Assembly: GCA_002786025.1 (NCBI GenBank)
Contig: NHNW01000069.1
Span: 1-64,000, forward strand
Direction of reading: 5' to 3'
Origin: Zasmidium citrigriseum
Taxonomy: Eukaryota; Ascomycota; Dothideomycetes; Mycosphaerellales; Mycosphaerellaceae
Length of the DNA stretch: 64,000 nucleotides
In this document: in pieces, positions 1 to 12,576 of the stretch
How the letters are laid out: every line of letters starts with the position of its first letter
How positions within the stretch are numbered: position 1 is the stretch's first letter
Program-made: the position numbers and the translations under genes
The notes under the pieces: model-generated
Seen by the model: only the letters and a program-made list of their open reading frames with translations
Database searches by the model: none
What the model was told of the DNA's origin: nothing

Positions 1-1549
1 TAAAAGGGGTCTAAAGCTAGATTTCCCCTACTAGCCTATACTATTATAATAACGTATATTAAGGATATATTTATATAAGAGCGGAGGGTAATAATAATAT
101 ATATAACGAGCTCCTTTAATATTAATAATATCTAACCGTAAGGGGTAGTATTATAGGTATAATCTAGTCGTAAATCTAGCTAGCTTCTTATAGCTAACTT
201 ACGATAACTTCTATAACTTAAAACTAGCTTAAATTGTCGTTTACCGTACCTTCTAGCGGTAGCTAATTAGAGGCCGAGAAACTACTATTAATTATCGTAT
301 AATTCTCGCGTTAAATTTACGTAATTAATTCTAATTACTATAGGCGGCCTAGTAGTACTACTATAAGTAAAGGGGTAGTTCCTTATATACTAGCTACTAT
401 ACCTACGGAGCCTACTATCGCTATACTAGAGCGGTAGAGGGGGGTAGAGCTATAGAGTATACCCTAGGGGGTACTAGCGGGCCTATAGGGTACCTCTAGA
501 GGTTATAGTATTACTACTACTATCTAGAGGGGGGTGGATCTATAAAGGCTTATCTAAATACTACCTCTATATATAATATTAGTCGTAGAGCGAGCTACTA
601 GCTAGATAATCGCTATAGTTCTTACTATACCTAATAGTATAAGGGTATATAGATATAAGCGGGTTATATACGAGGTTATAATAATAATATAGGCTACTAG
701 CTACCTCGTCTACCTCGTCTACCCTTTCTATAGCTACCGCTATAGCCGCTATAGCTACCCCTTACTAGCTAGCTAGCTAGATAGTTTATATCGTTATATT
801 TAAAGCTAGAAGGATCGCGAGTATTAGCTCGGCCGTAGTATTAAGTACCTCTTATAGTAGCTCGTCCGCGGCGGTTATTTAGAAGAGTAGTAGGCTCGAA
901 GGTACGCTCTATAGTAATAATTCGATAGACTAGTATAGCCGCCTTATCGATATACTAGTATCTATCGAAGTAATTAAGCTTAAAGTAGAAGGAGCTAGTC
1001 TACTTAATAATATCTATAATCTTATACTTATAGATAATACCCTAGGTAGTTCTAAAGTAGTAATTATAAGTAGAGCGCTTACCCTTACCGTTTTAGACCT
1101 TCTTAAGCTCGTCTACTACGAGCTAGTACTACTATAGGCCTATATCGAGAGGCTATCGATAGATATAGTTATTAACCTTCTAGAAGAGTAGTTTCTAGTA
1201 CTTCTATAGTACCTTAAGCTTCTTATATCTAATATAAGTATAGATCTTACTATACTTAAGCTTCTACTAAGGTACGAGCTTATAGAAGAGTATAAGGACG
1301 TTATAACGCTTTCTAGTAATCTACCGCTTTATCGTTAAGTAAGCTCCTTCGACTCGTAAGGTAACTAACTAGCTATAGTAAGGAAATCTTTACTACTAAA
1401 AATAGTATACTAGCTTCTCCTTATAGGCCTAGTACTTACGCTCGATATAGATCTAGAGAGCCTAATAGTAAGGGTTATTACTATTTATAAGCTTATAATC
1501 TAGCTTATTAAACTTAGCTACGGTTTTAGTATAGACATACTGTCTAAAG

Positions 1550-2299
1550 AGCTTAATAAACTTAGTATATTCTTTAGTATCTTTATAGTATATAAGCTTA
1601 CTATTATTATCGTAGATAGGCCGTTACTTTATAAGCTTCCTCGCCTTAGCCTAGACATTCTTAAATATATACTAATAGCAAATTAATACTAGTATATTTA
1701 GAAAGACCTTATCTAAGGCGTTTATATAGCTACGATTACGGTCTATAACCTAGAGGTTTAGCAATAGCTACGAGTAAGTTGTTACTAGGCTTTTAAAGTT
1801 CTCGAATACCTATATAAACGCCTCTTCGTCCTCTTTGCCTATAATATAGTAGCTAAGGGGTATCGTATCGCTATAGCTAGTACTAGACGATAGGTTAAAG
1901 AGAGGGCGGTTATACTTTATAGTCTTATACGTATTGTCGGCTATAATGTACTCGGGGTATAGTTTATAGAGCTTAGCTATCTAGGGATTAATTATTAGTA
2001 TCTTGTCTACCGAGCTAGCGTATAGACCGTTCTAGATAATATCGAGCCTATAGAAGTAGCCGTTCTTATCTAGTATCTTCTTAAGAGCGTCGGTTATAGT
2101 AAGGTCTCCTTATATTACGAGCCTAGCGGCGTAGCGGATATTATTAATATCCTTAATAGTTTAAATACCTATAAGATAAAGTTAGAAATACGAAGGAAGC
2201 GCGGTAATACGTAATAACTTAATAGATAACTTATAGCTTCTATATCGCTCCTTTAACCTTAATAACGATAAGTAAGCGCTTACGTTATAGTTAAGATCG
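1550..2299 (-). pseudogene. Degenerate MULE (Mutator-like) transposase fragment
   Basis: Read on the minus strand and ignoring stops that replace Gln, this stretch gives a recognisable MULE transposase core. It has an ADNTYKT segment followed by a PLFN segment (about 1890-1950), then EDEEAFI-VFENFKSL, then ID-NRSYINAL and a late KNV-AKARKLI block near 1640. This order matches the DDE core of fungal MULE transposases. The frame runs into position 2299, where the LTR element interrupts it. No terminal inverted repeats could be identified, and the left end may lie outside the window. It is non-functional, with many stops of RIP type. Confidence 0.72.
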
Positions 2300-2304
2300 T
2301 CTAG

Positions 2305-2483
2305 TATTAAGATATTAATTAAGTAGCTATCTAGATTAACGAAGTATAAGGAGCGATAGACGAGACGAAAGGAATTTACGCCTTTATAGGCGTACTAAGC
2401 TAGTTACGTAACGCGTTATATAACCCGAAAATTAATACGACTAAAAACCTTTAGCTATAAAGCGAGTAGGTAGAATCGTAATA
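2305..2483 (-). repeat. 3' LTR of the Gypsy element
   Basis: A 179-bp terminal repeat, nearly identical to 8714-8892. The few differences are of C/T or G/A type (for example CGTTATATAACC here against CGTTACGTAACC there), as RIP on each copy would give. TCTAG precedes it at 2300-2304. Confidence 0.93.
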
Positions 2484-2486
2484 GTA

Positions 2487-2502
2487 CCCCCCTCCTTCTT
2501 AA
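2487..2502 (-). other. Polypurine tract beside the 3' LTR
   Basis: On the minus strand this reads as an A/G-only run (AAGAAGGAGGGGGG) three bases upstream of the left LTR. That is where the plus-strand primer of reverse transcription should lie for an element read on the minus strand. It independently supports the orientation taken from the pol motifs. Confidence 0.7.
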
Positions 2503-2599
2503 GCGACGTCCTCGGAGTAGTAGAGTAGAGTAGTAGCGTTAATAAACTAAGCGGCGGCGATAGTAATCGGTACCGCGGTAGCGAAGTATATTAATATAG

Positions 2600-5500
2600 C
2601 GGTAGTAGAGCGTAGTTTATTAGGGTACTAGGTATAGAAGGCTCGTATAAGTTATAGCGCGTTAGTAGTATTACTAGTAGGGTACTAGGAGGCTCGATTA
2701 TAGCCTACCTATTAGATCTTATACTTAAAACGTAGTTATAACCGTCTATACTTACGCTAGCGCGAGTCGACGACGGCGGCGACTTCGAACTCTTCTTCCT
2801 TATTAATTACGATAGCGGGCGGTAGGTTAGCGTTAGTAACGTTAATAGGTATAGGCGTTAATAGGGTAGTATAGAAGATAGGGTAGATTCTTATCGATTT
2901 AGGTAGATCGAGTTCGTAAGCGTATAACGATACGATACTCTTAATAGTATATAGGCTAGAGCGGCGGTAATCTAGTTTACGTAACGGACGATTAGTACGT
3001 AGCCTTTCTAAGGATAGTATTACTCTATCGCCTACGCGATAGGCTAGAGTAACGGAGCGGTACGCGTTAATAGTTTCTTCTATACGGAGCTATTAGTATC
3101 GGATTTACTCGCTAAGGAAGGATTCTAGCTCCTCGAGGTAGTCTACCTATTACTAAGCGTCGTTATCGAACGGAGCGTTATTATTAGCGTTAGAGGCTAG
3201 CGGTTTAAGGCTAAGCCGCGGTAAGTAACTATAGTAGGCTTAAAATAGTAATAGCTTCGTAGTCTTAGAAGGAGCGTTATTAGAGGTAAACTCCGCGAGG
3301 GCTAGCTATTAAAGCTAGTCGTCTTACTAGTAGCTAACGTATATACGAAGATAGCCTTTAAGTATACTATTAAACTTCTTAGTTTAGCCGTTAGTTAACT
3401 TAGTCTTAGGGTACTAGGTAGTAGAAAGGTTACGTTAGATACTAAGTAGCTAGTAGAGCGACTTCTAAAACGATAAAGTAAATTAAGCTCTATAGTTAGA
3501 AGTTATAGTTTCCGGTAGCCCGTATAGTTTCTAGATATTAAGATAGGCGCGGGCGACGTTCTCTATAGTAGCTTCTAGCTATAATATAGGTACGAAATAA
3601 TATATCTTAGTAAGGCGGTTAATAATAACGAGAATCGAGTTATAGCTATAACTTATTAGTAACCTAGTAATAAAGTCTATAGTAATATACTACTATCGAC
3701 GGGTAGGGATAGGTAACGGCTTAAGTAGCCTACGCTTCCTCGTCGACTATTTAGTACGGAGATATACGAGATATTCGGCGACGGCGTTATCTATATCTCT
3801 TCGTATATCTAGCTAGAAGTAGTATTAAGATAGTATAGTAAGGGTTTTATTATAGCTAGGGTAGCTAGCGGTAGCTAGGTAGTAAAAGGCTTTTATAATA
3901 TCCTTCCGTAGTATACTCTTATCGGATACGAAGAGGCGATCGTAGTAGTAAAGTAGGCTATTATATATAGAGTATTCCGATAGTAAGAACGTAAGAGCTA
4001 GTAGTAGTAGCGCCCTATTAAGATATTTAATAACTTACTTCGAGATCTTATTAGGCCTAGCTTTCTTAACACGCTCTATAAACTTAGCGTAGTTAAAAGC
4101 GGTATCTACGTCGAACGATATAGTAGTAATTTATAGTAACTAAGGGTTATCGCTATAGACCTATACTCGCTAGTAAGATATAGTATTATTGTCGTCGAAG
4201 CGAGCCGTAGCTAATCGGAAGTTATAGGGCTTTAGTATAACCTATTACTAGTACTATAGTCGTAGATCGTCGCTACTAGGCGTAGGTAGGTCTACGCTTT
4301 AATAGGTAAGTAAGTCGGGTTTAGTTCCTTACTAGCTTAGCCTATACGTAATTTCGAAGTTAAAGCGGCTAAGGAACTCCGACTACCGCGCCTATTATCG
4401 GTTAAGTTACTTAGTAGATATATAGTATTCGAGATTACGATAATTAGTAATTACTCGGATAGGGTTAGAGGATTAACGACCCTCTAGCTTAGGGCGCTAT
4501 ATCTCGAACGCTTATATAATAGCTAGGAGCTCCTTATCGTAAATTTCGTAATTATACTCGGCTAGCGTTATTTTATATAAGAAGTAGGCGACTAGTAGCT
4601 AAGTACCGTTACCTACTTATATATACTATTACGAGAGGATTCCTACTACTACGAAATCGGACGCGTTAGTCTCTACTATTACTAGTAATACTAGGTCGTA
4701 GTAAGCGAGTACTAGTACGGAGGTAAACGCTTTCTTTAACTAGTCGAACGCTCGTTAGTAGCTATTAGTCTAAGTCTATTCGCTATCCTTAGAGGTAAGG
4801 GTAACGATAGGTTTTACTATACCCGAGAAGTTATAAATAAACCTCTAATAGAAGTTAGTAAAGCCGAGGAACGACTATACGTCCTTTACGTTCTAGGGTA
4901 TTAGCTAGTTAATAATAGTATCGATCTTCTTAGAGTCTATCTTAATTCCTTCCGTACTAATAATAAGGCCGAGATATTTAATAGAAGTTACTTTAAACTC
5001 TAACTTAGAGATATTAGCCTATAGCTCTACTTTAGTAAGCGCGGCGAGTATAAGTCGTACGTAGCGCTAGTACTCGGCTAGGGAGCTTAAGTAGATAAGG
5101 ATATCGTCTAGGTAGGCTATATAGAAGACGTCGAGGTACTCCCTTAGCGTATCGTTAATATATCGCTAGAAGGCTAACGGGGTACTATAGAGCCTAAATA
5201 GTATAACGTTATACTCGAAGAGCCTATATCTCGTTCGGAAGGCTATCTTCTACTCGTAACCTAGCGCTATACGAATTCTATTAAAGGTAGTAATAATATT
5301 AATCTTTAAGTATACTACGGCCTATAATAGTTTATCTAGTATTTCTTAAAGTAGGGGTATCGGATACCTATCCTTTATAGTAATAGCGTTAAGCTTATAG
5401 TAATCTATATATAGGCGTAGGCCTCTACCTAGCTTCTTAACGAAGAGGACTAGTAATAAGTATAAGGACGATAATAGCTAGATAAATCCTTTCCTTAGGT

Positions 5501-8500
5501 TATCCTAAATATAGTCTCGTAGTACTTTAAGTTCTTCCTATAATATTAAGTATAATAGCCTATAGACTAGTTCGCTATTAAGGTTAATAGTATAATCGAT
5601 ACTAGGTTAGTAGGGTAGTAGTATCTTAGCGTCTTACTATAAGAATATATAAAGGTAGTTATAGTAGTATAGGGGTAGCTTATTAGCTAGATTAATAGCC
5701 TTCTTAGCCGCTATCGCCTACTCGACGTCCTTAAGGCTAGTAGCGAAGAACTAATAGTTACTACGTCGGTAGAGCGTCTTAAAGGTATCGGATAATACGG
5801 CGGCGATAGTAAATAAGCTAATCTTAATAGGCGCTAAGCGCTATAGCGGTTACGATAGTAGAGCTAGCGTAGGTATAGGTATAGGAGAAGGTAGAGAGAA
5901 GTAGTAATAGTCGCTACTCTCGCGAGTATTACGGTAGGCGGTATACTTACGTATACTATAGATAATATCTTTATCTATTAATAATAGTTTAGTAACTAGC
6001 GCGTAGCTTCTATTAGCTAGCGTCTTATATAGCGTCGGTCGATCTAAAGTATCGGCTAACCCTAAAGGGGTAGAGTTAGTAGTTACGTAGGTACGTACGA
6101 TAGAGTAGTATTTATTATAGAACTAGTAGTAGTAAGTAGATTTAAAAAGTAGAGTATTAGTAGCCTAATAAATTCGTAGGTTATAGCGTTTTAGCTATAG
6201 TATACCGAGAATAATAGGGTATTATAGTTCGGTAAGGTAGAAGGTACGGTATTTACCGTAACCGTTAATATTAAGAGTAGCTTTCGTATAATAAGTAACC
6301 GTAGCCGCTAACTTACCGTTAAAGATAGTAAGGCGCCGTAGCGTATTAAGTTCGTAAACTAGTAGGGAATACTATTACGTATAAGTAGTATTTATAAAAG
6401 AAGAACTAGTATAGCCGTTATCGAGTATTACGAGCGATTAATAATAATATATTTAGCTATCTAATAAGGGCGTAGATATAATATAAGGTAGTATAAGGTA
6501 CTCTACGTTATCTTCTAGGTATAAATCTATCGTTAATATCGTAGATACTATTACTACGATACTATTAATTCTTATAGTTCTATACTTTTTTACTCGGGCT
6601 CTATTAATAGCGGTTAGTAGTAATTTACTACTAGAGGTAGACTCTTAGCTACGACTATAGTTAAGAGTTACGCTTTTCCCTTAGCGGTAGCTAGAGGTTA
6701 CGCTAGTATCGTTATAGCGGCGCTAACGTTAGTAGCTAGCTTCTTAGCTTCCTTCTTCGCTAGGGTATCGTAAGGGGTATTAAAGGTATACTAGCCGTAG
6801 TATCTATAGAGGCTAGTAGCCTTACGCCGAGCCTTTTCGTTCTAATTAAGTTTACTATTAGCGTTAAGTAGCGGGCGCGATAGTAGAAATTAGATAGCGG
6901 AGAGGTCTATTAGGTCTCTAGTAGGTACTACTATAGAGCCCTATCGGGTAGTTACCGCTAGAGCCGTAATAGTCGTCGTTAGCTATATAAACTAACCCTA
7001 TACGTTTCGATTAGGCTACGCTAGTATAGCGGCCGCGGCTAATACGGCGCTAGTACTAGTATTATTACTAGTTTATAATAGTCGATTACTAGCGCCGAAG
7101 TTAGTACTAAAGGTATACTATACGAATAAGCGTAAGGCGTACTTACGTACGTCTTTACCGAACGATCGTATATTTTAGTCGATAATATCTAGACGGTTAT
7201 AGAGAGCGTTAAATTTAGTAGGTTAGTCCTATATCTTAGAGAGTCTATACTAGAGTTCCTAAGACAACCTATCCTTAAGAGCGTTAATCCGAGCCTAGCT
7301 AGTATATTTAAGGATAGCTATAAGCCGTATAAACTCGGACTTATACTAAGAGAATAAGTTAGTCTTCTACTTATAGGCCTTAAGTTCTCGGTAAGCCGTA
7401 AGCGCCTTATTTAGATTACTATAGGCGTACTCGAGAATAGTATAGAAGGAGGCTAAGTTAGTTAGTCTATAGACTTCTAGCCGGCTAGTACTAAAGTTAA
7501 TATAAGGACGTATTAAGCGCTCGGCGTCCTTCTTAAGTCGTAAGTAGGTATAGAAAAGTTTCTCGTCGTCGTAGGGGTACTAGTCTTCGTTAAGGGTAAG
7601 CTTAATATATAGCTAGGTTATCTATCCTTCGAGGTTATCTCTATTTCTATTATATATTAGAGGGTTAGGGATCTTACGATATTTAACTATAGAGATATAG
7701 GTTTAATTAACGTTAGTAGGGTATCCCTAGTTACTAAATCCCGCTAGGGGCGGTAGCGGTAGTAGCGGTAATATCGGTAGCGGCGGAAGCCTACTAGATA
7801 GCCCGCTAGGTAGAGGGCTTAGAGGTAGGTTATTACGAGTAGTAGCTACTAGTTCTAACGCCTAACGAGCTATATCCTAGAGCCTATCGTTATCCGCCTA
7901 GATCTATAATAACCTCTAGTAAAGGTTATTAACTTCGGCCGTAAGCTAAGTATTAAGATATTACATTAAGGCTTAGTTAGCCTTTAACCTATCTAGTTCG
8001 GCTTAAGTAGTATACCTAGTAGTAGTATTTTATTAAGCGCTATAGGTAGCCTACTCGAGTATATTTATATAGGCCTCTACCTACCCTCTCTAGTTAAATA
8101 GCTCTTTATAATAGACGTAGTACTTAAGGAGGTAGTTATAGAGCTACGTCTAGTACTACTAGGGATTAGTCAGAAAGTTCTAAGCGAACGTTATAATATT
8201 AGTATCTAGTAGCTAGGCGAGATACTAGCGATCTTAATCTATAAGCGAAGGAAGAGGAGAAGGAGCTAGTAGTAGCGCCTAGCCCTAAGCCTACTACTAC
8301 TACTATTATTAGTCTAGCGGAACGCTAGACTAAAAACTACTAAAGATATTACCCTATATAGGTTATAGTCGATTAGGGGGTACTTCTATCTCCGAATCGG
8401 AATTATTATTATAATCCTCGCTAGAGTAACTAAGGGTATCCTAAGCGGAGCTAAAGATCTACGATATAGTAGCGCTAGTCTAGTAAGGTTCGTATATCTA

Positions 8501-8650
8501 ACTACCGTAATAAGAAGATATTCTCGCTCGCCGTTTAGTAATAGGTAAGCGTTAGTAGATAAGGTAACGTTCGTTAAAGTTTACGCCGTTTATAGACGAA
8601 TCCGCGTTAGTACGAGATCCTACTAGTAGTAGTAACGATAAGGGTGTTCT
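2600..8650 (-). pseudogene. Degenerate gag-pol of the Gypsy element
   Basis: Minus-strand translation with stops ignored shows the reverse-transcriptase active-site block AYLDDILIY at 5091-5117. An RNase H block (ASDF...GIL, then AEYNYEIYDKELLAI) lies at about 4510-4690. A retroviral-type integrase core with a degraded DRLTK-like segment and a late HP-TDGQTER-like segment lies at about 3380-3720. The order RT, RNase H, integrase is that of Ty3/Gypsy. The region right of about 6600 should hold gag and protease, but no zinc knuckle or protease motif was secure. Stops fall mostly where CAA or CAG would be expected. Confidence 0.82.
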
Positions 8651-8713
8651 TATATTTAATACGAGAGAGGTATAGCTAGTAACGTAGTCGTAGCGAGGGT
8701 TAATACTTCGTAC

Positions 8714-8892
8714 TATTAAGATATCGATTAAGTAGCTATCTAGATTAACGAAGTATAAGGAGCGATAGATAAGACGAAAGGAATTTACGCCTTTATAGGC
8801 GTACTAAGCTAGTTACGTAACGCGTTACGTAACCCGAAAATTAATACGACTAAAAACCTTTAGCTACGAAGCGAGTAGGTAGAATCGTAATA
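8714..8892 (-). repeat. 5' LTR of the Gypsy element
   Basis: A 179-bp copy of the repeat at 2305-2483, with TCTAG immediately after it at 8893-8897. Because the element reads on the minus strand this is the 5' LTR. No convincing primer-binding site complementary to a tRNA end could be read below 8713. Confidence 0.93.
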
Positions 8893-8897
8893 TCTAG

Positions 8898-9700
8898 TAC
8901 TACCTTCTCGATATCCTTAGCTTACCGCTAGTTCCGCTAGTAGACTACGAAGGTACTTAAGTTATAAGGGGAGTAATTATACTCTCCTCGAGCGTTAGTA
9001 ACTTACTAACGGCCGCTTAGATTCTTATAGTTATACGCCCTTATTAATACCGACTATTTATAGTTACGCTAGCCTAAGGTAGCGCTTAGACGGATACGCT
9101 TCTTACGAGTACCTAGTAACTAGGCCTAATTATAGTTAAGTAACTTACTAACTACTTACCCTCGTAGTTTATCCTTCTCTAACTTCCTACTCCTCCTTAC
9201 CGCTATAGTATAGCTATAATTAGTAGCCTACTACTATATACTAGTAAGAGCCTACTCTATCGATTAATATACCTCCTATAGAGGGTCTATAAGAGCTATA
9301 ATAGCCTCCTTAGTACCCTTATCTAAGCCTTTATTATAAGCTATCGATTCGGCTACCTTAGTAGCTAGCTCTTAGATATTAAGCTAGCCGATACTACTAG
9401 TAGTAGTAGTAGCGGCTTACTCCTTAATATCCTCTTCTTCTTATAACGATAGGCTAGTAATCTTATCTATAACCTTAAGCTCTTACTAGATACTACCCTC
9501 TCGCCCTTCGTCGTTATTAATAAGCTTATACTCGGCGTCCTCTTTATTACTAAGATCTTAAAAGAAGGGGTCGATAGTAGCGGCTTCTTTACTAAATAAG
9601 ATCGACGCCTTATAGGCCGCCTATAAGGTAGTAAGATTCGGTAGCGGCGTAGATTCGATAAAGGAAGCTATTATAATAGATAATACCTTAGAAGAAGCGA
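8898..9700 (-). pseudogene. RIP-damaged ORF right of the insertion
   Basis: From about 9700 downward the minus strand keeps one frame whose only breaks are TAA/TAG at likely Gln codons. It includes EAATIDPFF, NKEDAEYKLINNDEG and a Thr/Ser-rich run near 9400. It sits on the side of the insertion where the N-terminal part of the interrupted MULE-containing element would lie, so it may be that element's 5' coding region. I do not recognise a domain in it, and it could also be a separate element. Confidence 0.45.
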
Positions 9701-9960
9701 TATAATATAAGATAAAAGAAAAGGTAGGAACGCGTAGGTCGCGATCCCGCTAAGAGAGCGATTTACTATAAGAAAAGAGCTAATATCTAGGATAGTAGAT
9801 TATAGGCTAATATAGTCGATTATAGATTAGTAGCTAAATAGTAAAGAGCTAGTAGCTAACTAGTATTTCCCGTAGTACTATAGTCGTATAGTATATATAA
9901 GCGGTTTTTAAAGGAAAAGATACTTCTTAATAGTAACAAGATCGGCTCCGCTATATATTC

Positions 9961-11070
9961 GGATCCGTTGTTTTGGAGCTGCAACCACGAGGCGTAGATT
10001 GAATATGGTTTTTATAGGTCTTGTAGTAATGGTCTATTGGATCGAGTGCTCCGCGGCTGAACAGAATAGACTTCCTCTTATCTGAGGCATTTTGTGAACC
10101 GCGAAATCCGCTGCTTCGAAGTCTTCTCAAACCATAAGATAGAATGAACTATCACAGGTATGAAGCGCCGGAAGACAGCGGCTTGTGGTTGCTCATGCTG
10201 TTGCGAGTCGAGTATCGAGATTCGCCTGCATGCATGCATCAGTAGTTTGGTATCGGTAAAAGCATACAGACAAGGTAGGCAAGGTTTCCGTGGAGCGCAT
10301 GCTGCTTGTAGGAGGGCAAAGAACAGCTTGGTTGGGTAGAAGACTCCGTGTCGAATCTTGTGATGCGGGAATGGGCCAGCTGGTCACCTGCAAGCCATCG
10401 CCGCCAAGGTCTGGGCTCGAAAAGCTCCTCGGGCGTTCTGCCTCAGGAGTGAGATGCTACTCGTGTACGGTTCGCTGTTTGGAATGGCGATGGAGGGAGC
10501 TATCCATGTGCTGTCGGTGTAGCCGACGATGGATTGATCGCTCTTGCATTGCAGGAGATTCTTGACTGGTAGAGAACTGCGAAGGTGTCGATTCGATAGA
10601 AGTGTCCATTTCTCCGGGAATAATGTATTGCCATCTACGCCCAACCTCGTGGTGTGGCGCTGTATGTAGCTCCTGAATGAGTGGTGCTTGCGGCCGCCCT
10701 CATGAGGGAAATGGAAGTCTGGGCGTCCCTCGCTGGAGGAGCCTCAAAGCAGCGTAGCGGAAGGAGTCTCCCAGCCGCCTCCCAATGCTCCAAGCTGCGG
10801 TCGATCTCCGCGCTGCCCTTGTGGCATCTGATCTGATTGTGAGGTTCGTTGTTGGTATGGGTAGTCAGGATGTAGGAGCAGAGAAGATGGAAGTGAAGTG
10901 AAGTCGACGATCGCGCCCTTTGTGTTGACTGATCTGCAACATGGACTCGCACTCGGACTCGGCCCATGTTGCCGATATCGGGTATGCAACTTTCTTGCAT
11001 GACTGCATCGACTGAGCCATTTTCTGAATCCTCGACATTGCGTTTCTTCTTTTTGCAAGAGTGGAAGAAC
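9961..11070. other. Intergenic: RIP edge to ARG8 promoter
   Basis: Normal-composition sequence between the transposon block and ARG8. Short open frames exist on both strands, but none shows a recognisable domain or good splice context. It probably holds the ARG8 promoter and leader. Confidence 0.5.
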
Positions 11071-12576
11071 ATGTCTGTCCGAGCCTGTAGCCAGCGCATT
11101 GGCGCTGCCCTGCGATCGCAGCGATACAATGCCACTCGCCGCTGCTATGCCTCAGCAGCAACGGCAGCGTCGACCCTCCCAGCGGACAAGAAAATTGCCA
11201 TTGAGGTATGTTGACACCTCTTTGATCCTAACGACCAGTCCTGACACTCCTATCAGAGAGAGAATGCTCTCCGAACACCCGATCCTTCTGCCGACTCACA
11301 ATCCGCCCGCCTCGTCAGCTCACACCAACCGTACATGGTCCCCACCTATGTTCGCCCTCCGCCCGTCTTCCAGAAAGGAGAAGGATGCTACCTGTGGGAC
11401 GTTGAGAACAGGCAATATCTGGACTTCACTGCCGGTATTGCCGTAAATGCACTCGGTCACTGCGACCCTGAAATGAGCAAGATCCTCTACCAGCAGTCAC
11501 AAACTTTGGTGCACGCTTCCAATTTATACTACAACCCATGGACTGGAGCTTTGAGCCAACTGCTGGTCGAGAAGACCCGAGAAGCTGGAGGCTTCAATGC
11601 CGCGAGGACGTTCATCTGCAACTCCGGAAGCGAAGCCAATGAATCTGCCATCAAGTTTGCACGGAAATACGGGCGAAGCGTACAACCCGATGGCAGTAAA
11701 TACGAGTTGGTCAGTTTCCACTCTTCTTTCCACGGCCGGACTATGGGTTCGCTCTCCGCCACGCCGAATCCGAAGTACCAGAAGCCCTTCTCGCCAATGC
11801 TTCCAGGCTTCAAGTATGGCACGTACAACGACGTTTCCGCGATCAACGACCTCGTGAATGAGAACACCTGCGGTGTGATCATCGAACCAATACAAGGAGA
11901 GGGCGGTGTCAATGTGGCCACTCATGAGTTCCTCTTGGCTCTTCGGAAGCGTTGCACAGAGGTAGGAGCCGTTCTCATCTACGATGAGATCCAATGTGGC
12001 TTGGGACGTACTGGCAAGCTATGGGCTCATGCAGAGCTCCCTCCTGAGGCGCACCCGGATATTCTGACCACGGCCAAAGCTCTCGGAAACGGGTTCCCAA
12101 TTGGCGCCACCCTTGTCACCGAGGACGTCTCTAGCAAGATTGTCACTGGTGACCATGGCACTACCTTTGGTGGAAACCCGCTAGGCTCAAGGGTTGCCCA
12201 TATGATTGTGTCTCGCCTTTCGGATCCTGAGCTGCAGAACAGCGTTCTCAAGAAGGAGGCTCGCTTCCGAGAGCACTTTGTCCGCATTCACGAGGCCTTC
12301 CCAGACATCGTCGAAGAAGTTCGAGGACGAGGTCTCATTCTGGGCTTGCAACTGAAGTCGGATCCTACTCCAATTGTCACTGCTGCTCGCGAGCGTGGAC
12401 TGCTGATCATCACCTGCGGAACCAACACCCTTCGATTTGTCCCACCGCTCATCATCTCAGATGAGGAGATCGATCAAGGAATGAATATCCTAGAAGAGGC
12501 CTTCCACGCCGTCTTCCGCGAGCCGGGCAAGATCGAAGGCACTGATGGCCAACAGGAGATGAGGGCTTCGAGATGA
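11071..12576 (+). CDS. ARG8: Acetylornithine aminotransferase, mitochondrial
   Basis: A class-III PLP-dependent aminotransferase that makes N2-acetylornithine from N-acetylglutamate semialdehyde in the mitochondrial arginine pathway. Two exons, 11071-11205 and 11257-12576, join in phase 0 across a 51-nt intron (gtatgt...tatcag), giving 484 residues. The first 40 or so residues are Arg/Ala/Ser-rich without acids, a typical mitochondrial presequence. Visible family blocks are LDFTAGIAVNALGHC, CNSGSEANESAIKFARKYG, IIEPIQGEGGV, YDEIQCGLGRTG and TTAKALGNGFPIGA, whose Lys (about residue 319) binds PLP, then GTTFGGNPLG. The length is slightly above yeast Arg8. ATG 11071 was chosen because it starts the presequence; an in-frame ATG at 10966 is less likely. 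Confidence 0.95.

Larger units (their letters stand above)
2305..8892 (-). mobile_element. Ty3/Gypsy-type LTR retrotransposon, RIP-inactivated
   Basis: Two 179-bp direct repeats bound a 6588-bp element. Both repeats begin TATTAAG and end GTAATA, which fits TG...CA termini after RIP. The element is flanked by the 5-bp direct repeat TCTAG (2300-2304 and 8893-8897), a target-site duplication. A polypurine tract beside the left LTR and the direction of the pol motifs both show that it is transcribed on the minus strand, so the right LTR is the 5' LTR. Reverse transcriptase, RNase H and integrase follow in the Ty3/Gypsy order (RT and RNase H before integrase). The element is intact in length but dead in sequence. 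Confidence 0.92.
1..9960. repeat. RIP-saturated, AT-rich transposon block
   Basis: The whole stretch is dominated by TA and CG dinucleotides, and CA and TG are nearly missing: only a few dozen can be found by eye in almost 10 kb. This is the known signature of repeat-induced point mutation, which turns CpA into TpA on both strands. No long open frame survives; most breaks are TAA or TAG where Gln codons (CAA/CAG) are expected. The signature stops abruptly near 9950-9970, where ordinary fungal sequence begins. The block holds an LTR retrotransposon nested in an older element (separate entries). Bases 1 to about 1500 look the same, but I recognise no protein family in them. Confidence 0.93.

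Noticed and set aside
900..1560. Partly open plus-strand frame left of the MULE fragment
   Set aside because: Leu/Ile-rich translation is what TA-rich RIP DNA gives in many frames; no family pattern was found.
8641..8713. Primer-binding site next to the 5' LTR
   Set aside because: No stretch complementary to a known tRNA 3' end could be read after RIP damage.
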